A DNA stretch of 64,000 nucleotides from Streptomyces diastatochromogenes (GCA_026913215.1 JAPTYK010000001.1:5828001-5892000); one strand, 5' to 3'; positions 28,066-37,359 are shown, numbered from the stretch's first letter. The notes: generated by a model not told the origin, from the sequence alone. A program made the numbers and translations.

Positions 28066-29496
28066 GTGGACCTTTCCGGCAGGCTCACCAAAGCCAAAGA
28101 CCTGCTGATAGCGGGAGAAGCTGAATCAGAGGTACCCGATGTGATCGGGTACCAGGACGTTCGGCACCAGTGGGAACGCGGCTACCGTGGGACGCTGGAG
28201 CAGGCCATTGAAGACGGCGCGTGCGGCCCGGACAGCACCAGCATCATCGACTTCCCCAAGACAGATCTGACCGTGCGGCTGCTGGCTCGCTTCTCCACCC
28301 GAGATCGGCTTATCTACGACGCTCTTGTCTTCACAGTCGCCGATCATCTCGACCGCCAGCTTCACCCCGACGTCTCCAGCTACCGATGGAACCGCTTCAG
28401 GGGCGAGCCCATCCGATGGTGGTCCAACTGGACGACCTATCGACAAAAGTCTCTGAAGGTCATCCGCTCCGACACCTCGCTCAGGGTCGCCTACCTCGAC
28501 ATCGCTGCCTTCTACGAGCACATCGACGTGGCCATCCTCGGCGACGATCTGGAAGCCCTCGGCGGCGACCGCCGGGCGGTCGGCCACATCATCGACTTCC
28601 TCACCCGGTTTCAGAACATCAACCATGCTTGGGGCCTGCCGCAAGGGCCGGATGCGTCCGGCATACTCGCCAATCTCTACCTCGCCCCTGTCGATTCCTA
28701 CCTGGCCCAGAACGACGCCCAGTTCCTGCGCTACTCCGACGACATCAAGGTCTTCCACCCCGACTGGAGCGAGTTGCGCGATCTCTTCCTTGGCGTGAAC
28801 AGTCAACTGCGCTCCCGGAGGCTTGCTGTCTCCTCCAGCAAGACCGTCATCCTCGACCCCCAGGACGCCCGGGAACGCGAAACCGACATTCGGCATGACT
28901 CGCTGGCCCGCGCCATCAAGCACGGGCGCCCTCGGTCCCGGGAAGATCTCGTGGCCTACTTCGAGAAGATCGCCAAAGAGGGAGAGTTCAACGGGAACCA
29001 GGTCCGCTTTGTCCTCGGCCAGCTCCTCCAGATCAAAGATGATCGTGCCGTCGGCTGGTGCCTGGACAATCTCACCCGTCTCCCGCATGCCATCACGCAC
29101 GTGTTCAAGTACCTCGATGCCGCAAAGAGTAGAACCCCCGAGGTCGAAAGTGCCCTGATCCGGTTCCTGCACTCCAGCCACAGTGCCGCCCACCCGCTGA
29201 TCGAGCAGCGCGTCCTGCGCTACTTCATCGCCCTGGGTATCAAGGACGAACGCGTGAAGGAAGCGGCATGGAACGTACTCGGGGATCGCAACCGGGCCGA
29301 CTGCACCCGCGAGTTTGCCGCCCGCTACATCGGAGAACACGCATCCATTGCTGAGGCCCAGATGCTCCGCCACCGCTTCGAGGGTGAAACCAGCGTTGCC
29401 ATCCGGCGCGCCGTCCTCGTCGCGCTGTACGAGGCCGGCTACCTCACCACCCGCTACCGCGACGAGATCAGAGCCTCCGTCCCCGGCATGGAATAG
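28066..29496 (+). CDS. defence-type reverse transcriptase
   Basis: A 476-residue reverse transcriptase not attached to an intron or retron RNA that I can see. The RT motifs are YLDIAAFYEHID (first catalytic Asp, near 145), WGLPQGPDASGILANLYL (near 189-206) and FLRYSDDIKVF (YxDD near 223). After the polymerase core comes about 200 residues of helical repeats (VLGQLLQIKDDRAVGWCLDN), which is the Abi/DRT-type layout. The GTG start at 28066 follows AAAGGGGGAC. The SLATT gene lies 55 bp downstream, suggesting a two-gene system. The frame is intact. Confidence 0.8.
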   Translation: MDLSGRLTKAKDLLIAGEAESEVPDVIGYQDVRHQWERGYRGTLEQAIEDGACGPDSTSIIDFPKTDLTVRLLARFSTRDRLIYDALVFTVADHLDRQLHPDVSSYRWNRFRGEPIRWWSNWTTYRQKSLKVIRSDTSLRVAYLDIAAFYEHIDVAILGDDLEALGGDRRAVGHIIDFLTRFQNINHAWGLPQGPDASGILANLYLAPVDSYLAQNDAQFLRYSDDIKVFHPDWSELRDLFLGVNSQLRSRRLAVSSSKTVILDPQDARERETDIRHDSLARAIKHGRPRSREDLVAYFEKIAKEGEFNGNQVRFVLGQLLQIKDDRAVGWCLDNLTRLPHAITHVFKYLDAAKSRTPEVESALIRFLHSSHSAAHPLIEQRVLRYFIALGIKDERVKEAAWNVLGDRNRADCTREFAARYIGEHASIAEAQMLRHRFEGETSVAIRRAVLVALYEAGYLTTRYRDEIRASVPGME

Positions 29497-29551
29497 CTCT
29501 GCAACTTCCTTGCCACTGACCCGCGTATAAGCCCGCCCCTGATTGGACCCT

Positions 29552-30043
29552 ATGTCTACTTCTGACACGCAGTTCGCGAGCATTGAGACCGAGTTGAAGC
29601 GCATCCAGAGCAACTGCCTCTACACCGCTCAGGGCTACTTCGAAGCGGCCAAGAGCGCCGAGAAATGGGGGCGGCTGATGGTGTTCATCCCTGCCTGTGT
29701 GGCCGCCGCCTCCGGCTTCCTGGTCGCGGTCAAGGTCGGGCCCGAAGTTTTCTTCAGCGGGCTTGGCGCCGTTGCCGGAGTCATTGCGGCCACCGCAGCC
29801 TTCCTGGGCTCGCCAAAGACGGCCGCTGGCCATCTCGCGTCCGCTCGTGCCTACACTGCGCTCAAGCACCGCGCTGACACCGAGATCAGCCTCATGACCG
29901 AAGCCTCCGACATAACGGTCCTCGAAGCCAGAACCCGAGAGCTGAGCGCCGACTACGTACGCATCACCTCCACCGATACCCCGATGGCGAATAGGTTCTA
30001 CGAGAAGGCACGCCAGCGGATACAGCAAGGCTCGGCCGAGTAA
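29552..30043 (+). CDS. SLATT-domain two-TM effector
   Basis: A 163-residue protein with the SLATT layout: an N-terminal helix (ELKRIQSNCLYTAQGYFEAA), two close membrane segments (LMVFIPACVAAASGFLVAV and VFFSGLGAVAGVIAATAAFL) and a C-terminal helical bundle. SLATT proteins are predicted pore-forming effectors in conflict systems. Adjacency to the reverse transcriptase, on the same strand, makes a sensor/effector pair likely. Start: the ATG at 29552 (MSTSDTQFA); a TTG 9 bp upstream is possible. Confidence 0.75.
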   Translation: MSTSDTQFASIETELKRIQSNCLYTAQGYFEAAKSAEKWGRLMVFIPACVAAASGFLVAVKVGPEVFFSGLGAVAGVIAATAAFLGSPKTAAGHLASARAYTALKHRADTEISLMTEASDITVLEARTRELSADYVRITSTDTPMANRFYEKARQRIQQGSAE

Positions 30044-30840
30044 CAGCCGCCAAACACGCCGAAAGTCCCTGTCGGGAGGGGGTTGGCCCCCAAGCGGCTC
30101 CCGCGGGCACGGCGATGCTGGCAGCGCTTCGGGTCAGCGGTTCGGTCGTCGGCTGGCGACTTCCCACTGCTCAGCCCACCCGAACGGGAAGTGGACTCGA
30201 AATGTGCGTAGCGGTACGTGGGCACCCACCTTGTTGTGTTCAGGTCAGGGAAGGGTGGCGGTTCGGAAGGTGTTCCTGATGCCAGTCAGTGGCTCACGGT
30301 CGCGGGTGTAGTAGAGCTTGTTCGCGAGAAGAGCTGCCCAGCGTTGCTGCTTCGGGCTGATCCACATGCCGGTGCCCGTGAAGCCGTAGTGGACCCAGAC
30401 GTTTTCCCGGAGTTCGGTGCCGGGGGCGGGGTGCCAGAAGAGGCCGCGGGCTGGGGTGAGCTCGCCAGTGCGGATGCGGAGGGAGTCGGTGATCCAGGAC
30501 TGGCCGAAGGCTGCCTGCGTCGGGGCCAGCATCTGGCGGAGGAAGCGGCCGAGGTCGGAGAGGGCAGAGAAGGCGCCGGCGATGCCGCAGGTGCCGCCGA
30601 GGAGGCGGGCGGAGAAGTCGTGGGCGGTGCCCTTGAAGTGGGTGCCCGTTTCCTCGTCGAGTTCGGTGGGGGCGCAGCGGGTGATCATCTCCGCGGGCAG
30701 GGGTCCGAAGCGGGTCTCGGTCATGCCGAGGGGCCCCAGATCTGGCTTGCGGCCAGGTCGTCGAGAGGTTGGCCGGAGAGGTACTCGGCCAGGTAGCCGA
30801 GGGTCAGGGCGGCTCGGTCGGTGTACTCGACGGCCTCAGT

Positions 30841-31737
30841 GAGCCTCTTTCATCCTGCATAGCTGCAGATCAGGAGGGTTTGGACGGCTTGGACGATGGT
30901 GCCGATGCGGCGAGTGGAGCATCTGGCTCGCCGTAGTAGCCGCCAGGACTTCAACTGGGCGAAGGCGCGTTCGCCCGGAGCTCTCAGCCAGGCACGGTCC
31001 CGGTTGAACTGCTGGTAATGCTCGGTTTGTTCGCGGTGACGGCAGTACGGGGTGCGGACGGTGGCGCCGGCGCCCTGGTAGGCGCGGTCCGCGAGCACGA
31101 GGATCTGCTGGGTGAGGCAGGCCTGGACGATGCCGTGGGCGCGGGCCGCGGTCAGGTCGTGGGTGCGGCCGGGCGTCGCACGGGAGAACCAGAGCGGCGT
31201 GCCGTCGGACCGGGCGATGACCTGTACGTTCATACCGTGCTTGCGGTGCTTCTGCGAGTAGTACGGCTCGTCGGCGGCGATGCGGTCGATGGGAATCAGG
31301 GTGCCGTCAACGATGACGTGGTCGTCCTCACTGAGGCCGGTGAGGGCTTCGTGCAGGCCCGGCGCCCAGCCGGCCAGGACGTCCAGGGTCTCGTCGACGT
31401 ACCGTCAGGCGGTGGCCTGGGATATCCCGAAACTCGCTCCGAGCTGCGAGAACGTCTCGTTCTTTTGCAGGTGCACCAGCGTGAGCAGCGCCTGGTCGAA
31501 GCAGCCGAGCTTGCGCCGGCGGGTGCTGCGGGTGTGGCGATGCTCGTACAGCAACCAGGCGACATCCTCGACGAGCTCATGCGGGACGTCGAGCATGGCA
31601 GGATACGGAACCAACAGGGCCCCTTCGGTCGCCGGTGTGATGAGTGGAATCACCACGCCAACGACGAGGGGCCCTGCCTCGTCACCACACCCGCTGACCA
31701 GCCCATTTCACCCTCCAGCACAGGATGAAAGAGGCTC
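30841..31737 (-). mobile_element. insertion sequence, IS5-like, 897 bp
   Basis: Perfect 17-bp terminal inverted repeats (GAGCCTCTTTCATCCTG) bound the element, and the flanks carry a 3-bp target duplication AGT. The single transposase gene fills it. The intact ends suggest a fairly recent insertion into the serine hydrolase gene. Confidence 0.85.
30850..31656 (-). pseudogene. IS5-like DDE transposase with in-frame TGA
   Basis: The N-terminal HTH part (LVHLQKNETFSQLGASFGIS, then QATA) stops at TGA at 31405-31407. The same frame then continues RYVDETLDVLAGWAPGLHEA and the DDE region (VIVDGTLIPIDRI, LADRAYQGAG, ERAFAQLKSWRLL). A Trp (TGG) is expected at the stop, so this is a G-to-A nonsense change, unlike the indels elsewhere. 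A complete enzyme would be about 268 residues. Confidence 0.75.
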
Positions 31738-31860
31738 AGTGATGCTTGTTCCGGTTTGGGGGCCGGGCTTTTGTCGAATGTGTCTTGGCGCCACATGTAT
31801 CCCGTCACGCAGGGGAGTTAGACGTCGTTTCTTATGGCGTGATCGTTCGTTGATCCGTGC

Positions 31861-32680
31861 ATGACGGATCTGGTTGAGCGGTTGGTGCCGGACGAGTTGT
31901 GGGTGCTGTTCCGGCGGGTGGTGCCACCGACGGAGGTGATACGTCCGCAGGGCGGTGGCCGACGCCGGGCAGGTGACCGTGAGGCCCTGGCCGCGATCAT
32001 CTTCGTGGCGACGTCGGGCTGCACGTGGCGGCAGCTGCCGCCGGTGTTCGGCCCGGCCTGGCCCACGGTCTACCGCCGGTTCGCTCAGTGGAGCCGGGAT
32101 CGGGTCTGGGCGAGGCTCTACCGCGTGGTCCTTGACGAACTCGGAGCGCGGGGCGAGCTGGACTGGTCGCGGTGCGCGATCGACTCCGTCAGTCTGCGGG
32201 CGGCAAAAGGGGGCCGCTGACGGGACCGAATCCGACCGACCGCGGCAAGTTGGGATCGAAGATTCATCTGATCTGTGACCGGAACGGGCTGCTGCTGTCG
32301 CTGGGTATCTCCGGCGCGAACATGCACGACAGCCAGGGCCTGGAGCCGCTCGTCCGCGGCATCCCGCCCGTCCGCTCCCGCCGCGGACCCCGGCGCCGGA
32401 AGCCGGCGAAACTGCACGCCGACAAGGGCTACGACTACGACCACCTGCGCCGATGGCTCCGCGAGCGCGGTATCCGCCACCGCATCGCCCGCAGGGGCGT
32501 CGAGTCCTCACAGCGACTGGGCCGGCATCGGTGGGTGGTCGAGAGAACCGTGTCCTGGCTGGCGGCTGCCGCCGGCTCCACCGACGCTACGAACGCAAGG
32601 CCGAGCACTTCCTCGCCTTTGTCGGCATAGCCGCGACACTCATCGGCTACCGTCGGCTGACCTCCGGAGGCAAGGCCTGA
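31861..32680 (+). CDS. IS5-family transposase in two overlapping frames
   Basis: The first frame (MTDLVERLVPDELWVLFRRV) has the HTH and TSGCTWRQLPPVFGPAWPTV, then first-Asp CAIDSVSLRA, and ends at 32220. The second frame carries KIHLICDRNGLLLSLGISGA, LHADKGYDYDHL and RHRWVVERTVSWLA (the D and E of the triad). They meet at GGCAAAAGGGGG (32202-32213), which fits programmed -1 frameshifting known in this IS family. A second shift near 32560 lacks such a site and looks like a missing G; read through, the protein ends RRYERKAEHFLAFVGIAATL. Confidence 0.75.
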
Positions 32681-32828
32681 GCCGGAAAGCCCGATCGCTC
32701 GCCTCGCGGGCCAGCAACAGTTGCCAAGGTTTCAAGCCGGGTTCCCTCTGGTCTGTGTCGGGATCATGATTGAGGCGCAGGCGGGAACTGGGAGATGCCC
32801 AGGTCACCTGCGCTGGGGGAGGGTCTCA

Positions 32829-33275
32829 GTGAATGATCGGCCAAGGGTATTCGTCTGGTTGTCTGTTGCCGCTGGAGCGTTCGTCATTGCGGCACTGGCC
32901 AGCGTTCTCATAGGCCTGACCGAGGCTCCTGACGACCCTTCGCTCACCGTCAGTGACGTGCAAGGGGTCTGGTCGGCCTCGGACGGTGGGCGGCTGACGG
33001 TCAGGGCGGACGGCTCTGCAGAGCTGGAGAAGGTGCCAGATCCCGGGCCGGGTTGCGGGGAGGCAGACAGCAGGGTTCACACCGGTCCGGCGAACTGGGT
33101 GTTCGACACATTCCTGACGAGTCGCCGGGGATCAGACTCGACTATCCCGGTGTCGCCACCGGCCAGACGTGCAGTGTGTACCTCTCCATCTCGATCTCTG
33201 ATGAGTACGGGACCAAGGGTTTCTCCTCACAACGCCGACCAGTGGTACGTGCGCGGCACCACGCATCCGCACTGA
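32829..33275 (+). CDS. small membrane-anchored protein carried inside the IS
   Basis: GTG start behind GGGGGAGGG. One N-terminal membrane segment (VFVWLSVAAGAFVIAALASV, then LIGL) is followed by an extracytoplasmic beta-rich domain: LTVSDVQGVWSASDGGRLTV, then (after a shift near 33105) DESPGIRLDYPGVATGQTCS and, after another near 33225, NADQWYVRGTTHPH. It looks like a common type of Streptomyces lipocalin-like membrane protein of unknown role. It lies wholly between the IS inverted repeats. Confidence 0.55.
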   Translation: MNDRPRVFVWLSVAAGAFVIAALASVLIGLTEAPDDPSLTVSDVQGVWSASDGGRLTVRADGSAELEKVPDPGPGCGEADSRVHTGPANWVFDTFLTSRRGSDSTIPVSPPARRAVCTSPSRSLMSTGPRVSPHNADQWYVRGTTHPH

Positions 33276-33407
33276 CCGCAACAACGGACCCCACCAATCC
33301 AGCCATAAGAAACGACGTCTTAGTGGGGTGTGGGCGTTTCCGTGAGGTGGGGGCGCGGCGATACAGTCCGGCAGGAGCTGGGATGGGGGCCGGGGGGAGG
33401 GGCTGAC

Positions 33408-33637
33408 GTGTTGGAGGTTGTGGCGCTCAGTGCGCTGACTACGTTTCTGCTGGGGGTGGGGAACGGGGCGGCGGGGGAGATCGGGAAGAACCTGAGTCTG
33501 TCGGCGGGGGCGCTGGTGAGGCGGACGCTCGGGAGGAGACGCCGTTGCCGGAGGGGGCGGAGGAGCGGCGGGCGTTGGCGGGGCGGGTGCACGCGCGGTT
33601 GGGGGTGATCCGCGGAGGGCCGGTGAGTGGGCGCTGA
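33408..33637 (+). CDS. small unknown protein coupled to the P-loop/TPR gene (frameshifted near 33531)
   Basis: The GTG start after GGGGGAGGGG gives MLEVVALSALTTFLLGVGNG, a hydrophobic helix, then GEIGKNLSLSAGALVRRTLG. One G added near 33531 continues EETPLPEGAEERRALAGRVH and ends with a TGA that overlaps the next ATG (TGATG). The protein is about 76 residues. Tight coupling to the following NTPase gene suggests a joint function, perhaps membrane attachment. Confidence 0.55.
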
Positions 33638-35543
33638 TGGTGGAGGGGGTGCCGGGCGGGGCGGTGGAAGCGTCGCAGGGGACGATGCCTCCGGCTCCGT
33701 GGGCGTTCACCAATCAGGAGAAGGTGCTGAAGCAGCTGGTGAGGGAGGCCGAGCGGCCCTGGGAGGGGCGGCCTCGGGTGGTGCTGCTGTCGGGCCCCGC
33801 GGGGAGTGGTTCCACGTCGGTGGCGCTTCGGTTGGCGGCGGAGACGCGGGAGCGGTTCCCGGACGGGCAGTACTACGTGGATCTGCGCGCAGCGTCAGGG
33901 GAGACCGGACCGGATTCGGCGGGTGTCCTGTTGCGACTGCTGCGCGAGATGGACGTGGACCCCGATCTGATTCCGGCCACCGAAGCGGATCGCGAGCGGC
34001 TGTACCGGAAGCTCACCACGGAGCGGAAGGCGCTCGTGGTGGTCGACCACACGACCTCGCTGGCGCAGGTCCGCGCCCTCGTACCGTCGACGCCCGAGGT
34101 GCTGCTGGTGGTGGTCGTGTCCGGTCCGCCGCTGCTCCTGGAGGCCGAACGCGTCGCCGTGCCGCCGCTGTCCGACCGGCACGCGAAGCAGCTCGTGCGG
34201 AAGGTGGCCGGGCCGGAGTACGCCGCCCGGGTCAAGGCACGGCTGCCCGGAGTGCTCGAACGCTGCCGGGGCAACGCCTTCGCCCTCCACGCGGAGGCAC
34301 GGCTGCTGACCCGGGACGAGGGCGAGCCCCGGCCGGGGATCGGGACCGGGCGTGGCCGGAACACCCCGTGCGCGCCGCCGGGCACCTCGCCTCGCTCCGG
34401 CTCGGACCGGAGGCGCTGCGTCTGTGCAGGCTCACGGCGCTCGGCGGCTGGCCGTCCGTCAGCGCCACCATCGCGGCGGCCGCCGCCGACGTCCACGAGG
34501 CGACGGCCGCCCGGCTGCTCGACGAGGCGGTGGACGTCGGACTGCTGGACGCGCTGCCCGACCTGCGGTACCGCTTCCGGCCCGAGATCAGGAGGCAGCT
34601 GGCCGAGACCGCCACCGCCGAGTACGGCGTCGGGAAGTGCGCGGACGCCGTGGACCGGGTCCTCGACGCACTGCTCGCACAGGTGCTGCCCGCGTCCCGC
34701 GCGGCCCTGCCGGAGAGCTGGCGGACCGAGGTGCCGGGGGAGTACCGGACTGCCGCCGCAACCGTCCCCGACGGCATCGCGGTCCTGGCCGCAGAGGTCG
34801 CCAACGTGGCTCGGGCGGTCCTCGTGGCCGAGGAACACGGACGGACCGACACCGCCCTGTGGCTGGCCCGCTCCCTGTGGCCGCTCCAGCTGAAGGCGGG
34901 CCACTGGGACGAGGTGCTCCCCGCCCTCCGGGACGCCGCGCGGTGCGCCGAGGAGACCCGCGCGGAAGAGCGGATGGCGGCGGCGCTCCACTTCCAGCTG
35001 GCCCACTGCCTGGGCGAGACGGGCCAGTGGGAGCGGGCGAACCGGGCCGCCCGGGCCGCCGTCACGTACGAACGGGCCGCCGGCCATCTGCGGGGCGAGG
35101 CCTCGGCCGTGGAACTGCTGGGCCTGCTGAGCCTCAACCACTGGGAGCACGAGGAGGCCTACGAGAGGTTCGCCGAGGCCGAGGCCGTCTACCGGAGGAT
35201 CGGCCCCGGCGAGGAAGGCGTGACCGACCTCCCGCGCGCCCTCGCCCTCATCGAGCGCCATCAAGGACGCGCCCTGCGCGGCATGGACCGGCTGGACGAG
35301 TCCCGGCGCCACCTCAACCGCGCCGTGGACTTCTTCGCGGGCCGCACCGGAGCACCACCGGAGGCGTACAACCAGGCCCGCGCCCTCACGGATCTGGCGG
35401 AGACCCTCCACGATGCCGGCGACGACACGACGGCCCTGGCCAGGATCGCCGAGGCCGAGGCACTGCTGCCTTCCTCCGCCGCCCCGCACCGCGCCTACCT
35501 CGCCGGTCTGCGGCGGCGGTGCGAGCGGGGGCCTGCCCGGTAG
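33637..35543 (+). CDS. NB-ARC-like P-loop protein with TPR repeats (frameshifted near 34343)
   Basis: About 635 residues. The P-loop near residue 45 reads VVLLSGPAGSGSTSVALRLA, with GST in place of GKT. A Walker-B-like ALVVVDHTTSL follows, then an NB-ARC-type winged-helix region (LRLCRLTALGGWPSVSATIA). The C-terminal half is TPR-like, with repeated helices such as AALHFQLAHCLGETGQWERA. One G missing near 34343 breaks the frame. STAND proteins of this plan act as sensors or regulators. The small gene upstream is co-translated. Whether it senses phage or controls transcription is unknown; no DNA-binding domain is visible. Confidence 0.65.
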
Positions 35544-35596
35544 CAGGGGGGAGGGGCGGCGGAGGTATGAGCCGAGCCCCGCCCGGTGGCGGTGAC

Positions 35597-36090
35597 TCAG
35601 TCCGTTGCCTCCACGCGGAACGGATGGACGCCGCCGGCGCTGTGCAGTCGGAGGACGACTCCGTGGGCGGGGACCGTGCCGCCGTACGCCAGCCAGACGT
35701 GGAAGGCGGAGGCGTAGGCGGCGGGGTCGGCGTCCGCCCCGGTGCCGGTGTCGGCGGTGGCGTTGATTTCGGCGGACAGGTGGAACGTGCCGTGCCGTCC
35801 TCGGCTGCGTACGAGACAGGTGTGCGGTCCCGTCACGTACACGGCCGTCGAGCAGTGGGGTGCAGGCGCAGCACCTCGGCGGTCCATGCGTCGGGGCCGC
35901 CCAGCCGGGGATCGTCCGCCGGCCCGTCGCGCAGGATCACGTCCGCCACGTCGAGGTCGCCCGGACGCCGTGTCTCCTCGTGCACGGCGAGGTGCGCGTC
36001 GCCGGCCGCCCCGGCGGGATGCCCGGTGGACCGTTCGACGACGATGTCCGTCTCCTCCACCCGGGTCCGCACGTGCAGCGGGGACGTCAC
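35597..36090 (-). CDS. unknown protein coupled to the CDP-glycerol transferase (frameshifted near 35850)
   Basis: GTG start (MTSPLHVRTRVEETDIVVER) overlapping the upstream stop by GTGA. After a shift near 35850 it continues VYVTGPHTCLVRSRGRHGTF and ends GGVHPFRVEATD. The predicted fold is all-beta, about 165 residues, with no known family. Its coupling suggests that it supports the transferase, for example in surface polymer synthesis. Confidence 0.5.
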
Positions 36091-37359
36091 CCTCCCGGAC
36101 GGTACGGAGGGAGCGCGAGCGGCTCCAGGGACGCGGGCCCGGGCGGCTCGGGAGGTCCATCAGCGCGTAGAAGTGACGACGCAGCAGCTCGGCCGACCGC
36201 CCCGGCTCCGAGGTGACGAACCCCGCGAGGGCGGGATCAGGACGAGGGGCGCTGAACCCGCGCTCCACCTGAGGAAGCAGCGGAGCGCGGGGATCGAGCC
36301 GGGGCGCACGACGGACGAACTCCGCGAGCGGCGCCTCGGGATCGAGCACGCCCGCCCCGTCGACGGCCAGGAGTACGGGCGTGCCCAGGGCGGCGGCGTA
36401 GTAGGAGACCGCGCCGAAGTCCCCCAGGACGAGGTCGGCGGCGAGCAGGGCCTGCCGCCACTCGTGGACCGGGTCGATCAGCGTCAGCCCGTCGCGCCGG
36501 GCCCGGTCCAGCCACGCCCGGATCTGACCCGGCCCGTGCCCGTACCAGATGTTCGGGTGGAGGACGGCGGCCAGCCGGTAGTCATCGGCCGGCAGCTCCG
36601 CGGCGAACCTCGGCAGCAGGGCCGGCAGGATGTCCTGCCCGCCCCCGCTTCCGAAGAACCCCTCGGGGTTCCAGGTCGAGTTCAGGACGACGAGCCGCTG
36701 TCCTCGGCGTACCCCCAGCGCGCGGCGGAATCTGTCCCGGTACGGACGCGCCGCGAGCATGCGGTCGAAGCAGGGGTCCCCGGCGAGTACGGCCGAGGGC
36801 ACCGCCTCCGCGCAGACCCGCGCCAGGCGTTCCAGTTGCTCGGGGTGGGAGAGGACGAGTCCGTCGACGAACGGCTCCCCGTCGGACAGGAGCCATTCCG
36901 GCGACAGCCCGAATGTCGGCTCCGACGGAGTGAATGTCGGACCCGGCTTCCGGCTTCCGGCTTCCGGCTTCCGGCTTCCGGCTTGCCCAGCCTTTTAGTG
37001 TATCCAACTCCGTGTGAAAGTATGGTCAAGTTGCCCTGAATCAGGGCGAGTTCACCGCCGAAGCTCGCCGATACGGCCAGATCCACCGGCGTCGAAAGCG
37101 CCTGACTCCAGGGTAGTTCGGGAAGTTGCAGCTCACGGAAGAGCTCGCTGATGCCGTCCTGGAAGGCGGAGGAGCCCGTCGAGGTGACCAGCAGCTGGAC
37201 GCGGAAGTCGTCGTGGAACAGCGGCACCAGATCCAGCAGGCGGCCGGCCGAGGTGACGTTGTGGACCACCAGCAGGACCCGTCGCTGAGTCGTTCGGCTC
37301 GTCCACCGGCGGGACCCTTTCCCGACCGGTACGCGAATCGCCGGGGGTTCTGGCCCCAC
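36087..37359 (-). CDS. CDP-glycerol glycerophosphotransferase-like protein with 7-bp repeat tract
   Basis: Related to teichoic-acid-type polymer transferases. The GTG start at 37359 is preceded by AGGAGGTCACGA. The N-terminal part reads RRVLLVVHNVTSAGRLLDLV. The C-terminal part has GVRRGQRLVVLNSTWNPEGF, AAVLHPNIWYGHGPGQIRAW and LAADLVLGDFGAVSYYAAAL, the family's donor-site motifs. The two parts are in different frames, and the change falls in a (GAAGCCG)n tract at 36944-36984. A later missing C near 36155 restores DLPEPPGPASLEPLALPPYR and a stop at 36087. Six or three repeat copies instead of five would join the frames. Confidence 0.6.
36944..36984. repeat. 7-bp tandem repeat (CGGCTTC)5 plus one degenerate copy, inside a coding region
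   Basis: Five perfect units (36944-36978) and CGGCTTG. The unit length is not a multiple of three, so each gained or lost copy changes the reading frame of the transferase gene. In the minus-strand protein the tract reads KPEAGSR in rotation. Confidence 0.85.

Larger units (their letters stand above)
30245..31820 (-). pseudogene. serine hydrolase (beta-lactamase family) remnant split by an IS
   Basis: The C-terminal half of a class C beta-lactamase/DD-peptidase-like protein: YTDRAALTLGYLAEYLSGQP, then (after one missing C near 30735) GPLGMTETRFGPLPAE and VHYGFTGTGMWI, where the HxGxTG motif is intact. The IS at 30841-31737 sits inside the reading. The catalytic SxxK part is not found on either side of the second IS, so the gene is a fragment. 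No function is expected. Confidence 0.65.
31821..33319 (+). mobile_element. insertion sequence with passenger gene, 1499 bp
   Basis: Terminal inverted repeats of 17 bp (GACGTCGTTTCTTATGG at 31821; complement ending at 33319) are flanked by a TTA duplication (31818-31820 and 33320-33322). The transposase occupies only the left 820 bp. A separate membrane-protein gene fills the right part. The flanking duplication shows that the whole 1.5-kb unit moved together. Confidence 0.8.

Noticed and set aside
31821..33319. Two separate IS copies with a deletion between them
   Set aside because: Only one pair of ends is found and a single TTA duplication flanks the outer borders; one unit is simpler, though not proven.
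36944..36984. CRISPR-like repeat array
   Set aside because: Contiguous 7-bp units without spacers.
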